Shown here in pieces: positions 46,901 through 59,517 of a stretch of 64,000 bases of DNA. The stretch is from the NCBI RefSeq assembly GCF_937616625.2, contig NC_065573.1, positions 17,995,001-18,059,000 of the forward strand, written 5' to 3'. The notes beneath the pieces were generated by a model. The model did not search any database. It was given only the letters and a program-made list of their open reading frames with translations, and was not told the DNA's origin. Position 1 is the stretch's first letter, and the number at the start of each line of letters is the position of its first letter. The DNA comes from Mercurialis annua (lineage: Eukaryota > Streptophyta > Magnoliopsida > Malpighiales > Euphorbiaceae). Position numbers and translations under genes: made by a program.

Positions 46901-47873
46901 TAAAACCAAAGAGAAAATGTTAGAAATATTGAAAAAAAATCAATATTGAAAAAGAAAGATTAAGGATCACTAAATCGAGTTAGTTTAGCTTAAAGTTCAA
47001 GTATTTGTTTTTATGAAAATCACCATAAATTCCATCGATTAAACCTCTAAGAACCAAAATTCAATGTGCGAATCAAAAATAAGTCATTCTTTCGCTGAAA
47101 AAGGTAGATGGAAGTCACAGAACTTTAGACATATAACCGTTTAGAGAGAAAGATAGAGCCATCAAAAGGAAGAGAAAAACAGAGACTAGAACCATCGAGA
47201 AAGAGAAAGGTGAGACTTAAAAGGAATTAAATGATTAGGGTTTTGTGATAGAGTCATTAAGAATCTTAAGAAAAAGAAGAGAAAATCGAAAGAGAACTTT
47301 ACGGTTTTTGGAAAGAAGAGTGAGAGGTGCAACTGTGAAGTGAGGTTAAATTACGGTTCGGGAATATAAAGGAGGTAGTTATAGTATTTTAGTATTACTT
47401 AAAACGTCGTCGTTTTAAGATGTTGGTTTTTCAATTCGGTTATGTTAACCGAGAGAAGAAACCAAATCATCTCCATAAACTGAGATTTTAAATATTTCTA
47501 TACCAAATCACTCCATACTAACCATTTTTACCATTCCGCTATTATTTTGTTTCGGTTTGGGTCAGTTTTACGGCTGATTCGATTTTTACTCACACCTAAT
47601 AGTTTCTTTGGCAATTGTTTTTGAGTGTTTATCCCACACAACGGATGTGCCACGTCATTTTTACAACAAGCCAATAATCATTTGCGATAGGGAATCTTTA
47701 TTTATTACTTATTTTTTTATCATTAAACATTTGCACATGACTAACGCCTCATTGGTTTGTTGCACGAATAACGTGGCGCAACCGTTGTGTTGTATAATTA
47801 TTCATTGTTTTTTCTTTTAAAAACAAAAGCGATAGAGACTTTCAAAGCTATTTAAACCAAAAACAAAAAACCA
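46901..47873. other. Upstream intergenic region of the TPR/J gene
   Basis: This holds an AG-rich stretch at 47130-47310, a palindromic AAAACGTCGTCGTTTTA at 47401-47417, and otherwise mixed AT-rich sequence. The frame at 47608-47820 has no recognisable domain. I see no further gene. Confidence 0.4.
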
Positions 47874-48039
47874 TATAAAACCCCCCTTTTGAAATCTTCT
47901 TTTACTTTCGCCCTCTCTTTCCCTTTCATTTTCCTTCAAACCGAAGCAAATCCATTACTTCACTTTAACATTTTCAACTCCAAAACAGCAAAACTCCATA
48001 GTTCTACACACTAATCCTCCCTAAGGCACCGCCTTTTTC
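47874..48039 (+). promoter_or_regulatory. Candidate TATA box and 5' leader of the TPR/J gene
   Basis: TATAAAA lies at 47874-47880. It is followed by a CT-rich stretch (47895-47938, CTTTCGCCCTCTCTTTCCC) of the pyrimidine-patch kind common at plant transcription starts, then an AC-rich leader to the ATG at 48040. Spacing fits a transcription start near 47905 and a 5' UTR of about 135 nt. This is inferred from composition and position. Confidence 0.5.
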
Positions 48040-51000
48040 ATGTCTCCGGCAGCAGCAACAGTCGATGTTCACTGTCCAGTAACATTCAATTCATCATCAT
48101 CTCTCCAGAACTCTAAGAATCAAAACCCTAATTATGATCATCAGGAGAGACCAATAAAACCCCCAATTTTTGGGAACCCAAGTGAATTCAATGCTAATGA
48201 TGCACCCACTGGGACACGAACCGGTCCCCGGCCCCGCCCGAGAATGGTGAAGTTGAGAAAGCAGTTGAATGGGAGGTCCAGAGGAGTATCAGGTGAGTTT
48301 GGGTCGGAGTTTAATCCCTTCAAATTAGGTGTTCAGAGTTGTAGTGTTGATAGTGATTATAAGAATAGTGAAAATGGGTTTGTAGCTGAGAATTTTAAGT
48401 TAAAAAATGATGCGGGTTTTGTTTTTGGTGCTACTAGTAGTAGCAGTAGTAGCGGTAAAAGTAGTGGTTCTGTGTTGAACTTTACTGGTAATGAGAATTT
48501 GGATTCTGGGAAGAGAGTGTTTGATCTAAATGTGGAAGCTTTGAGTAATGTGGAGTCTGAGAATCTTGGTTTTGTTTTTGAGGATGAGAAGAAGAAGGAA
48601 AATGTTAAAAAAAACGAGGGAGCATCGGGTTTGGAAGTAGAAAGCGAGAAGCTTTATAGTGCAGGTTCTGTATTTGGGGCAAAGGAGAGGGATTCTAGTG
48701 AAAAATCAGAAGACTGCAGATTGGATTCGGGTTTTCATTTTACGGGAGAGGTGAATTTAGATGCTGAAGTTAAGCATGGGAAGGATTATTTTGCTGGTTT
48801 TGAGTTTAGAGCTGATAAAAGATGTGCAGGTTCGGATTTTAATTTTGAGAAAGAGTCTAGTGGCATTGCAGCAAGATTAGATTCTAATAATGGTGGTTTC
48901 CTATTTGGTGCTTCTAAGATTGATTCCAGAAAAGATATGGGTGTCTCTGATTCCGGTTTTGCATTTGGTGCCAATTGGTTCAGTCCGGATGACAAAGAAT
49001 CTGGCGAAAGTCTTAAAACTTCTGGTGATAGCGAAACCAGGAAATTATATGTTGAGGGCGATATTACGAGTGGTGTCAATGCCGATGCGCTAAAATTTGA
49101 TATTAATAGAACTGGGAACTGGAAAGAGGATAATGATAAGGTTCCCTGTGCATTTGCTACGATCAGTGGTGAAAGTTGCTGTTCAGGAGAATGCTTGGCT
49201 AAAGACCGCGATGATGAGGTCAAATCAAGCAATGAACCTTTTGTAAGCTATAACAACTCGCCTGAGGTTCAAACCAATAAGGAATCCATCATAGATCCTG
49301 ATATCAATCTATATGATGAGATGAAAAATTTGAACATACATGGTTTTAAGAATGTTGGTGCAGATGAATCAAAGAAGTCATCTACAGATGGTGATCCTTT
49401 GTTTGTGTTTAGAAGTGTGGAAAGTGATCGACCCTGTACTAATGGAATTTCGGGTCCTGACTCCCAAGAGAATGTAAGGATTTCTGAAGCACCTTCTAAA
49501 GTTTGGGCTGGAAAGGATAGTATTAAAAGTAATTCTGCAAGCATCTCAGAAGGGCTAGAAGTTCCATTTACAGACTTTGAATCACCAAAATGGGATCCTT
49601 CTTCTTTAAAAGCAAGTCTTTTTCCCGAATTAAATAAAAAAACCGAATTTAGCATAAAGGGTAGATCAAAAAAGGGGAAAAAATCAAAAATGATGACTGG
49701 AAAATTAAAGCAATCGTCTCAACATAAGCAACATCAAGAGCAACACCAAGTGGAAAATGAAACAAGTGCTAGTGATGCTCTAAATTCCTTAGGATGTTAC
49801 TCACCCATGGATTTTTCACCTTACGAGGAGACTGTTGACAGAGGTGATCAGCAGAATCCAGAAAGTTCTGAGCATCATTTTGGAAAGTGTTCTGTTGGTG
49901 ATACTCCTGGAAAAGTGTTTGGTTTTAAAATGTCATACTCTGGTAGTTACACTGGTCAGGTATTTGGTAGCAATGGTGCTGGTGTTACTTCTGAAGATGC
50001 ATTCACCTTAAGTTCTGAAAAAAGCCATGAAATACCATTTGGTTTTGCTTCAGGTTTGGAAGAAATACATGGAAGAGAATTTTCCTTCTCCGCATCATCC
50101 TCTTCACCAAAAACTTCACCAAAAAGTGCATCTGCAATAAAACGTGTGTACAGAAAAAAAATTAGGAGGAAAGTTGTGGGTGAAAGGTTTGTTGCTGCTG
50201 CAAAGCCACATGCTAAGGTTGGTTTTCCTGTGTCATCTAATCTTCTATTACACCTTTATTCGACTCCTCACATTCTTTCAATGCACAGGGTCAAGAAGGA
50301 GATTTGTCTGCTTCACAAGGAACATTCAGGAATAATGCTGAAGCAAAAGATCAAGTGAAGCAAGGTTCTACTTCATCCCCTAATCCAATTCAGGAAGCAT
50401 GTGAGACATGGCGACTCAGGTCTTTTTTCAACTTGAAGTTGTTTATGTTTAAATGATCTCAGATCAGCTTTTTACATTGTTGGTTTAATAATGCGTTTTA
50501 ATTTAATTATATGGTTTTTGAGAGCATCATTTGTCACTTAAATGTAGTTGGGTTTGATTTGTGCAGGGGAAATCAATCTTACAAAGCTGGAGATCTGTCA
50601 AAAGCTGAAGATTTTTACACACGTGGCATAAACTCTGTTCCTCCTAGTGAGGCATTAGGATCCTGTCTCAAGCCTCTTGTTATTTGCTACAGCAATCGGG
50701 CTGCAAGTCGGATGTCTCTTGGAAACCTAAGGGAAGCTTTAAAGGATTGTGCAATGGCTGCTGCTCTAGACCCTAGATTTCTCAAAGTTCAAATGAGGGC
50801 TGCTAAGTAAGGCTTTTTCTTTAGTTATTCCAATCTTATGATTGCATGTGCTAGCTTTTGTTGTGACAAGAATTAATGTATCTTCTCATGCGATGGATTT
50901 ACTTGGTTCCTTTTGGTGTTGCCGAACATTGCTTTTCTTTAACTAACTGTTAATGAAATGAAATTCTGTGATTTGCTACTTTGTTTTTCTTTTTTTCTTT

Positions 51001-54000
51001 TACAATTTTCCTGTGACTTGTTAGTTTTTATTAGACTGACGGAGGGAGTGGTCGTATTGGGCACTGAACTCCTTGGATTTAAATTCTTTCAAGCCTTTTG
51101 GTAGATGTAATTACCTTGGTGCTAAGGATGTGCCATTCTGTACTTAGTCTTAACTCTTGAATTTCTAGACGTGCATGAAAGATCATGTCGAATTTGTGAG
51201 TAATTGTATTTTTAACAAATCTTGTTTTTTATTTTGTGGTTTGACTCATATTTCTATGATGGCTGAATGGTTTAATAGAACAAAAAGAGAATTCCAGATG
51301 ATGAATGTTTTAGGTCATATATTCTTTTACATGATTGGGTATGTTTTATAGAGAACAAAATAGTGTATAAGTTTGGCTGCAGTTTTAAGCATTTTAATTA
51401 TTATTTGTGTAGTTGCTTTCATATTATCATAGGTTCCAAGAAATTCAAATAAGATTCTGGATGTGAATACACAATTTTTTTGCTGATGGCAAAAAGCTTC
51501 CCCATTTAAGCTAGTATGCTGTAGTACTACTATGATAAATTTCATATTGCTTACACTCTGTGACGTGGTATGTAATATAATGAATTTTTACTTTGAATTC
51601 CTCACTTTGCTTAACCATGCCATTGTGGCTTGTGCTTGAGCTCCACGTCCTCGTCTTTTGTCAATTAATTTATAGGAAAGACATATCGAGTTGAAGCAAA
51701 TTGGAAAAGAATATAGTTCTTTTGTCCTGATCAACAATATTATGGTATGATATTTTGGTGGGGTAATTAATCCTGAAGATCACTGAATTTCGAATTTTTT
51801 CATTTCAGTCACTAAACTATTTATTTTTTCATTTTGATAACTGAACTTTCATTTTTTTGCATTTTGGTATTTTCCGGCCAAAAATGCTTTGGTGGCAGCC
51901 GAAATTTTTTTTTTTAACCTGAAAACTTGCCATATATGCATTATTTGATCCAAAAAGTCATTTTCAAAGTGAAATTATGCATGTATGATAAATTTTTAAA
52001 GTAAAACTTGTAAAATCCGGTTGTCACATGTCAACTTCCGGCTGCCACCTAAGCATTTTTGGCCTGAAATACCAAAATGAAAAAAAATGAAACTTCAGTG
52101 ATCGAAATGAAAAAAATAATAGTTTAGTGACTGAAATGAAAAAATTCGAAAGTTCAGTGATCTTCAGGATCAATTACCCTATTTTGGTGATTCGGGATGT
52201 TTCATGGTTTCCATAAGAGTCTCTTTAGGACCTAACAAAGCTCAAATGTGAACCTGAAATTTACTTCTATGATAATGTTTGACTTCTATCATGAAACCTG
52301 AATGAAAAAAAAAAATTAAAGTATAATGAACTTGCATATAGGTTGAATCTGTTCAATTATTTTAGATTTGGATTGTGTATAAAAGCTGGAGCTGTTAAGT
52401 ATGCTTTCGATTTGAATGTTGCAGGCTATGCACATCTTCTTGCTCTATACTAAAGGATGAATTATTTAATTTTAAATTTACGAATTATTTAATTTTTTTC
52501 TCAGTTGTCATCTTTCACTTGGGGAAACTGAAAAGGCACAGAAATATTATAATAAGTGCTTGGAATCTGGGACTGGTGTGTGTTTGGATCGACGAATCAC
52601 AGTAGAGGCTGCTGATGGTCTACAAAAATGCCAGGTATGCATCTTGTTGCTATATTGTCAGATCAGATATACAATTTCCTAGTTCCTCAAAGGATATAAT
52701 TTTTTTGTTTAGTTGTGGACAGTTCTTTGTTTTCTGTTTAGTACACATGTACAATTTTTTTTTATCAAAACTAAAATTATGAAGCGATTGTAAAAAGCAT
52801 TTTGGAAGAAATGAAGTGCTCTTTTTTTATCTTTTGCAAATTTGTTACTAGATGACATGGTTGTTTTTTGGAGGGAATCATTCTAACTTCTACTGATCCT
52901 CGGTCCTGGATTTTCCTCCTTACCTCTCCAATTTTGTGCTCATGTTTATCTCTGTCTGTCTTTGCCCCTTACTGAAAGAGAGCTCGAAAATCTGTATCTT
53001 AATCAGCTGTTTTTTTAATGTCAGAAAGTGGCCGAGCATATGGATCAGTCTGCTAAACTTTTGGATAAAAGGACATCTGATGCAGCTTCTAGTGCTTTAG
53101 ATTTAATTGCTGAGGCCTTGTCAATTAGTCCATATTCAGAAAGTTTACTCGAAATGAAAGCAGAGTCTATGTTTGTGGTATGATATTTCAAAATTTTACT
53201 CTCTTTTCTCATTATCTTTCTTTCCCTCATCAATAATGAAATGTTTTGAGGAGTGACAGCTGATGGACCAGTGTCATTCATTAGTTCACTTCAAAGTTCA
53301 TGTTATAAGTCTTTTGGTCTATTTTCCAGTTACACAGGTTTGAAGAGGCAATTCAGCTGTGTGAACAGACTCTGCATGCGGCTGAAAAGAATTTCACTTC
53401 GTCTAGCTCCGATGACCAGTCTGTTAACAAAGATGGTCCTCAAACTGGGAGTTATTCATTTGCAAGGATGTGGAGGTTGCGCTTAATATCAAAGTCTTAC
53501 TTTTATATGGGAAAGCTTGAAGTGGCTCTTGATTTGCTTGAGAAGTTGGAGCAGATGGGATCTATGCCTGACAAGTAAATTCCTAATTTTATTTTTATGA
53601 AGCTAATTTTCATACATTCCATCTGCAACTCCTTGGGAATCATTTTGGAATGTTTTTAAGTTACTGATAACAGACTTATCTTGTAGGTATGCATGTAAGA
53701 TCCTGGAATCGTCCATATCGTTGGCAGTGACAATACGTGCTCTTTTGCATTACAAGGTATATTGATGAATGTTATCAAGCTCATATCATATAATTTTTGC
53801 TACCTTATCTATACAAATCAGACTCTGCTTGAAAGTTCAGTGTAGTTTTTTCCTTTTTATTACCCCCTCCGTCCCAAAATAATAGTGTCATTCTTAAAAA
53901 CATAGATATTAAGCAATGTGGTTATTTTAGTTATAATATTGTAATTTTCCTAATATATCCCTAATTATTATTAAGTGAGACTTTATACAAAAACTAAACT

Positions 54001-57000
54001 CATTAAATGATAATTGGGAAGTACAAAATTGTCTTGATGATTGTCAAAATAATAATTTTGTAATCATTTTATGGTTAAAAAAGTCAACAATACGAGTTCT
54101 CCAAGTATTTCATCTAATGAAAAGATTTTTTCCATTATTTCACTTAATCATATTTAAATAAAAATAATGTCATAAATAAGGACAATATAGGAACAAAGTA
54201 AATAAAATTGTAAATAGGATTATTATTTTGGGATGAATGAAAGTGGCAAATGAGACTATTATTTTGAGACGGAGGGGATATTATTTTGGCTTCTCTTTTG
54301 TTCTTTGTTCAGTTTAATGGGTGCATGAGTGTTGATTGCATAGAATGTGAAAACATAAATAAGGGTGGTAAGCATCTGGCAGTTGTACTTGTACAATCAC
54401 ATTGGTAAATCCTTAGCTTGAACTTCGATGTTGCTTGTATGAGGCCTAAGACCGGTAATTGTAGGAAAGTTGCGGAGTTCCTTTTCTTCAATGCTAGTGT
54501 AGCACGGAAATTTTATTATTTTAGTCTTATTTAACCAAAAAGTTTCACAACTGCATGTCTTTTGATATATTTTGGGATTTTGGTTAAATCCCAAAATCTT
54601 TGTAACATTAAAGAGAAAACTGTGTTTGTGGGAGATGGGAATCATGGATTAGTATGTTTCTATGGAAGTAAATTGATTTTAATTGGAGATGGACTGCTGC
54701 TGACGTTGTTCTCAAAATATGTGCACCTTTTTCCTTATTAGTATTGCGGTTTCCTTTTAGTGTTACTTGATTGATATTCTGGCACATGTTTGATCATCAT
54801 CTCTCTATCTGTACTTGTATACGCATCTCTGTCTAGAATTCTTTTCTGTTAGAGCTGGGTTCTAATTTGTTACTTCAAATGAAATTATTAATATTACTAA
54901 CCTCAAATATCCTCTGCTTGCCTAATTATTTTCTTTTTTAAATTTACCATGCTGTTTCTTTTCTTTTCTTTTTGGCTGCCAGTCGTCTTTCTTTGTGTCT
55001 TTGCTTTTGAGAAAATGAGGATTGATTTTGGATAAAGAACTCAGTAACTTATGTTTCTTCTTATAGTTATGCATACATTATGAGTGATACAAAAACTTAT
55101 TTGTACGTCCGAATCTGATAATGTGTGTGTCAATCTTGACCTTGATATGCTGTCTTCTAGTTTGGTTATTTTGGTATTCTGCTTCTATGAAAGATGGCTA
55201 GATGTTGAGTGAATGCAGCTTACTCATGCTTCAAATTTTAATGTTTTTCCCAGTGTTTTAAAAACCGAACCGGTGGCTGAACCGGTGAGGCCACCGGTTT
55301 TCGGTTCAACCGGTTGAACCGGTTTGATAAATTTAAATAAATTAAAAAAAATCTGATTCACCGTTTTTTTACCGGTTCAATCCGGTCCGATCCGGTCTAA
55401 TATCCGGTTTTTTACCAGTTCAATCCTGCTCAACCGGTCCAACCCGGTCCAACCAAAAGATCCGGTTTTCGCAGTTTCAGACCGGACCACTAGCCGGTTC
55501 GCGGTTCAACTGGTTGGACCGGCCGGTCCGGTTTTTAAAACACTGGTTTTTCCACATCGAGAATATGTATTTATAATTCTTGGTATTATGGACAGTGGGA
55601 ATGGAGGATATCTTTCTATATTATGGATTTGGTTATACAGAATAAGATAGAGTTCTAGATTTCTGAACGTATCGCTTGTGTACCACTTCTGATATTCTTA
55701 ATCTGTGGGGGAGAGTATAAATTTTAAAATGCTTAGGTCATCATATGAAATTATTAGTTTTTGGTGTTTGATTTAGTCGTTGGTGTCCTCTGTTAGGTTT
55801 ATACTTTAATAATGAAGTTGTGCTGAATAATATTGCTACTATTATTTTCTGCACGGGTGCCTTTCAAACTTTGGCGTACTTCCTACTGAAACTGATAAAC
55901 TTACTTCGAATTGGTCTCCATTGCAGAGTGCAGGCAATGAAGCTGTTCAGTCAGGGAGATATACAGAAGCATTAGAGCATTACACTGCTGCTATATCAAG
56001 TAATATTGAATCACGTCCTTTCGCAGCCATCTGTTTTTGCAACCGAGCTGCAGCACATCAAGCCTTGAACCAAATTGCTGATGCTATTGCTGATTGCAGT
56101 TTAGCCATAGCTCTTGATGGAAATTACTCCAAGGTTTATCTTCAATTACATTTTATTGTTGGCTAATTTCTACTATTTTAATGATTGATTAAATGGGTAA
56201 AGATTTAGCTAATTTAGGTCCTCTGGATTTTTCAAATTTTAGCTTACATTTGCTCTGTTTAGTGTTTTGCCTATATCATCATTTAAAAAATTTATATACA
56301 ATCGGAGTGTGCTCATGTTTTATTACTCACAAGAGCAAAAAGTTTATTTTAATTTGGGAATATTTGGTCCTTGATGGTGTTGTTCTACATACAAACATTT
56401 TGTAGTCGCACTGGAAATTTCATACTTGATTGCTACATCTTTGCGCAGGCAGTTTCTAGGAGAGCCACCTTGCATGAGATGATTAGAGACTACGGGCAAG
56501 CAGCTAGTGATCTTCAAAGACTGATTAGCATTCTTGAAAATACACCTGAAGGAAAGAGTAGACAGTCTGGCACACCCAGTAAATCTGCCAGCAAAACGAA
56601 AGAATTAAGGCAAGCTCAGCGACGCTTATCCTCAATGGAGGAGGACGCGAAGAAAGCAATACCGTTGGATTTATACCATATCTTGTAAGCACTTCGTTTA
56701 ATTGAGCTTTTTTTAGAATTTTCAGTAGATTTAATTTTATGAGCAGCTCAATTTCTTAATTCTTTCTAAGTTCACTTTTAAAATTCTGATGAGATATTTT
56801 AAAACCTTATTGCTAACCTCAATATAATCAAAATATCTTTGTATATGGAAGTAACCTATACAGCAATGTAAAATGAAACTAAAGGCTCCCGACTCCTATA
56901 TCGCCCTATTGGCATTGGATGGCATGAATTCCGCTGTATGGATTCTTGAAAAGAGAGGAACCGTGGTGGTCCCTTGCTTTATGCAATCGATCGGATCATA

Positions 57001-59517
57001 TAGATATTGCCTGAACACAAGAAGCATTACTCCTCTTTTCATTCCAAATTCATGCTTATTTCAATGACCCATTTTTTTAATTGGATCAGTTCGTTAGTTC
57101 TTTAGAATTATGGCGGATCTTAATCAAGATTTGTTTCTTACATATGCTTGTTCCTATAATTTTGAAAATCAAAGCCCCTTCCAGCAGTGGTACTTTTCAT
57201 GGTTATTTTTATCTCCCTTGGATGATAAACAATGCTTTAGTTATGTGGCACCAAACACAAAGTAGAACCAAATTATGAAAAAAAATCTCAGTCACCCTAG
57301 AATTTCCCGTCTACAATAAAATCAACGAATCTTTATTTTGGCAATTCTGGGGTGTGATGTATCTTTCCATTCTGCCATCCTCTTGTGCATTGTATATATG
57401 TGCAATATTTGTGAAGAAATCATGTTATACTACTAGGTCAACAATCTTGAACAACTAGGCTTTGGTTTTTGCAGTTTGTACTCGTTTTACTTCTATTTGT
57501 CCTGTTTTCCTTTCCGCTTACCTGTCTTATATGTGGCATTACTTGTGTATGTGGATTGCTGGACATCATAAAATGAGTCTGACATGGTTTAGAATTTAGA
57601 CTCTTTTCTTTATTGATTGTTAGGCCTAGATGATAATGGGGGAGAGCAGTGATTTTTTTTATCTTACCCTTATTTTGTGAAGAATTAGCAATTTACGTTA
57701 CCCCTGAAGTTTGTAATTCTTTTAAACTACTGTTTATAATGACAGGGGGGTTAAACAATCTGACACGGTAGCTGATATAAAAAAGGCATACCGTAAAGCA
57801 GCACTCAGACATCATCCAGACAAGGTAAACTCTTCCATACTATCTATTATCTTTGTATCTCATCTTCTCATGTTATTCCTTTTTAAATAAAATTGTTTTC
57901 TTGTTCGTAGGCTGGTCAGTTCCTTGCAAGAAGTGAGAGTAGAGACGAGGGGCGACTTTGGAAGGATATTGTCCAGGAGGTACATATGGATGCCGACAGA
58001 TTATTTAAAATGATTGGAGAAGCATACGCAGTGCTCTCAGACCCCACTAAGGTCTGCTGTCTCACTAATTTCCTGCTGAGAAGTTTTATATCATTATTGT
58101 GTACTTGGGCAGTAATTAGTTTTTGTATAGTATTTACCATATATCCTGAGTCTTGTCCTATAACTAAAATTGTGCATGTTAATCTATTTCATTTTCAATC
58201 TATGTGAAATTGTGAATTTATGTTGAAATAGACTACTTTTGCGGGTGGGTCTGCATGTGGTCGTAATTGTTTCCGCATGCTTGTGTTGTGTGGTTGTAGA
58301 TGGGTACATTTTCCAGGAATTATTGAATAGCTTGCTAGTATTTGTCAGAGGATAGAATTGTTATTTTTTTGTATCTGTGACTTCTTGTTCCTGTTTCCTT
58401 GTGAACAACTATTTTGGGGCAGTGCTAAATCTTACCACCTAAAACCCAATATGTTTTTATATGTGTATTTGTCAATGCTAGTATGAGGATGAGATGGAAG
58501 CTTTGAAGTGACAGTCTTGCACAATACTATGTTTTACTGTTGCTTTTATTTTGATTAAATATGTTTCACAGTTGCTATAAATTGTATTAGAAACATATGG
58601 AATTGAACAATATACCCTCACGTCCCTCACCATCTTCATGATCCCGCAAACCGCTTATGCTGTCTCTCTTCTTTTCTCTTTTTAATTCATAAAATTTCTT
58701 TCATGTCCAATGGTCAATATCAAAGTTATCGTCAATTATAAAAATAGTACCTTTTTTAGTTATTTACATCTGCAGAGTATGGTCGAGCTGTTAACTATGA
58801 TTTTTCTTGTAGGCGGAACCGCAAAAATACAAAAAACATGCATGTTTCACTCATTTTTAATTTCAAACACGTTTATTTTTGTGACAAATTAATGTATTGA
58901 ATTACCTCTGTAAACAATTTTTAGAATATGTTAGTGACATCACTAATTAGTTCTTGCTAACCAATCTTTTAGCGAAAACTGCCTCATGATGATGTGGCAG
59001 GGAGACTCTCATGCCATGTTAGACTCCGAATGAGTTATTGTCACGTTACGGTCATATCAACAACAATTATCAGTTTAATTAAAATTTGTAGGGGATGTAA
59101 TCATATAGTAACTCGTCACAAATAAATAAGTACTCGAAATAAAAAATTAGTAAAATCACAGGCATGTTTTTGTACTTTTCCCTTATTTTTATCAGTATTG
59201 ACTTTATGCTGATTTAGTTTGATCTCCTGTTTTCTGGAAAGCATTCAGAATATGATCATTCTCTTGTTCTGTGTTTCATATATATCAATATTACGTTTCA
59301 CATTTTTACAGTTGAAAACCTTTTCTTATTGATCCACTGTTTTTTGGTTAAACAGCGTGCAGAATATGACCTTGATGAGGAAATTAGAAAAGCGGATGGA
59401 GATCACCCTCCCAGAAGACCATCAGATGGTTACAGCTATTCATACCAGAGGAATGATCATGGAAGAAATTGGCAGGATACTTGGAGGACATACGGTCATT
59501 CCCGTTCTCGCTGGTAA
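48040..59517 (+). CDS. TPR15: TPR and DnaJ-domain co-chaperone, TPR15/TPR16-type (twelve coding exons)
   Basis: Coding exons: 48040-50217, 50289-50419, 50567-50806, 52505-52634, 53025-53177, 53330-53574, 53687-53756, 55927-56133, 56449-56684, 57746-57824, 57911-58051 and 59356-59517 (TAA). All introns are GT-AG and phases agree, giving 1323 aa. Residues 1-726 (exon 1) are disordered, with ten FG dipeptides, a conserved-looking YSPMDFSPYEE (587-597) and two lysine/arginine-rich patches (540-556, 701-712). TPR-like helices follow from WRLRGNQSYKAGDLSKAEDFY (about 767) through two clusters, the second opening SAGNEAVQSGRYTEALEHY (1050). The J domain spans about 1193-1275 with HPD at 1220-1222. 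Such proteins are expected to recruit Hsp70 through HPD and bind Hsp70/Hsp90 or clients through TPRs. Introns 3 and 7 carry MITEs. TPR15 and TPR16 are close paralogues, so the symbol is a best guess. Confidence 0.92.
51761..52180. mobile_element. Foldback MITE, Mutator-like, 420 bp, in TPR/J intron 3
   Basis: The ends GGGTAATTAATCCTGAAG and, inverted, GGGTAATTGATCCTGAAG lead arms of more than 120 bp that pair, meeting around CCGGCCAAAAATGCTTTGG and its partner. The flanks TATTTTGGTG (51751-51760) and TATTTTGGTG (52181-52190) are identical over 10 bp, so a 9-bp duplication plus a chance base, or a 10-bp one, is present. It lies in the intron 50807-52504. Confidence 0.9.
53863..54279. mobile_element. 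Stowaway MITE, 417 bp, TSD TA, in TPR/J intron 7
   Basis: The terminal repeats CCCCCTCCGTCCCAAAATAAT and, inverted, TCCCCTCCGTCTCAAAATAAT are the hallmark of Stowaway (Tc1/mariner) MITEs. TA flanks both sides (53861-53862, 54280-54281). It is non-coding. Confidence 0.93.
55251..55545. mobile_element. hAT-like MITE, 295 bp, TSD GTTTTTCC, in TPR/J intron 7
   Basis: The terminal inverted repeat CAGTGTTTTAAAAACCG is identical at both ends. An exact 8-bp duplication GTTTTTCC lies at 55243-55250 and 55546-55553, as expected for hAT. Inside, AACCGGTT and CCGGTTCAA words are repeated, much like the hAT-like MITE at 13679-14204 though the ends differ. Confidence 0.93.
56870..57070. other. Balanced-composition island in TPR/J intron 9, origin unknown
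   Basis: About 200 bp within an AT-rich intron have a clearly higher GC content and few homopolymer runs (for example CCGACTCCTATATCGCCC and GAACCGTGGTGGTCCCTTGC). A frame at 56873-57067 spans it but has no recognisable domain. Such patches can be organelle DNA inserted in the nucleus or captured gene pieces; I cannot tell which. Confidence 0.3.

Noticed and set aside
50218..50358. Continuation of exon 1 of the TPR/J gene to the stop at 50358
   Set aside because: This reading ends before the TPR and J regions. A 71-nt GT-AG intron at 50218-50288 restores a frame that joins ACETWRLR to the TPR exon.
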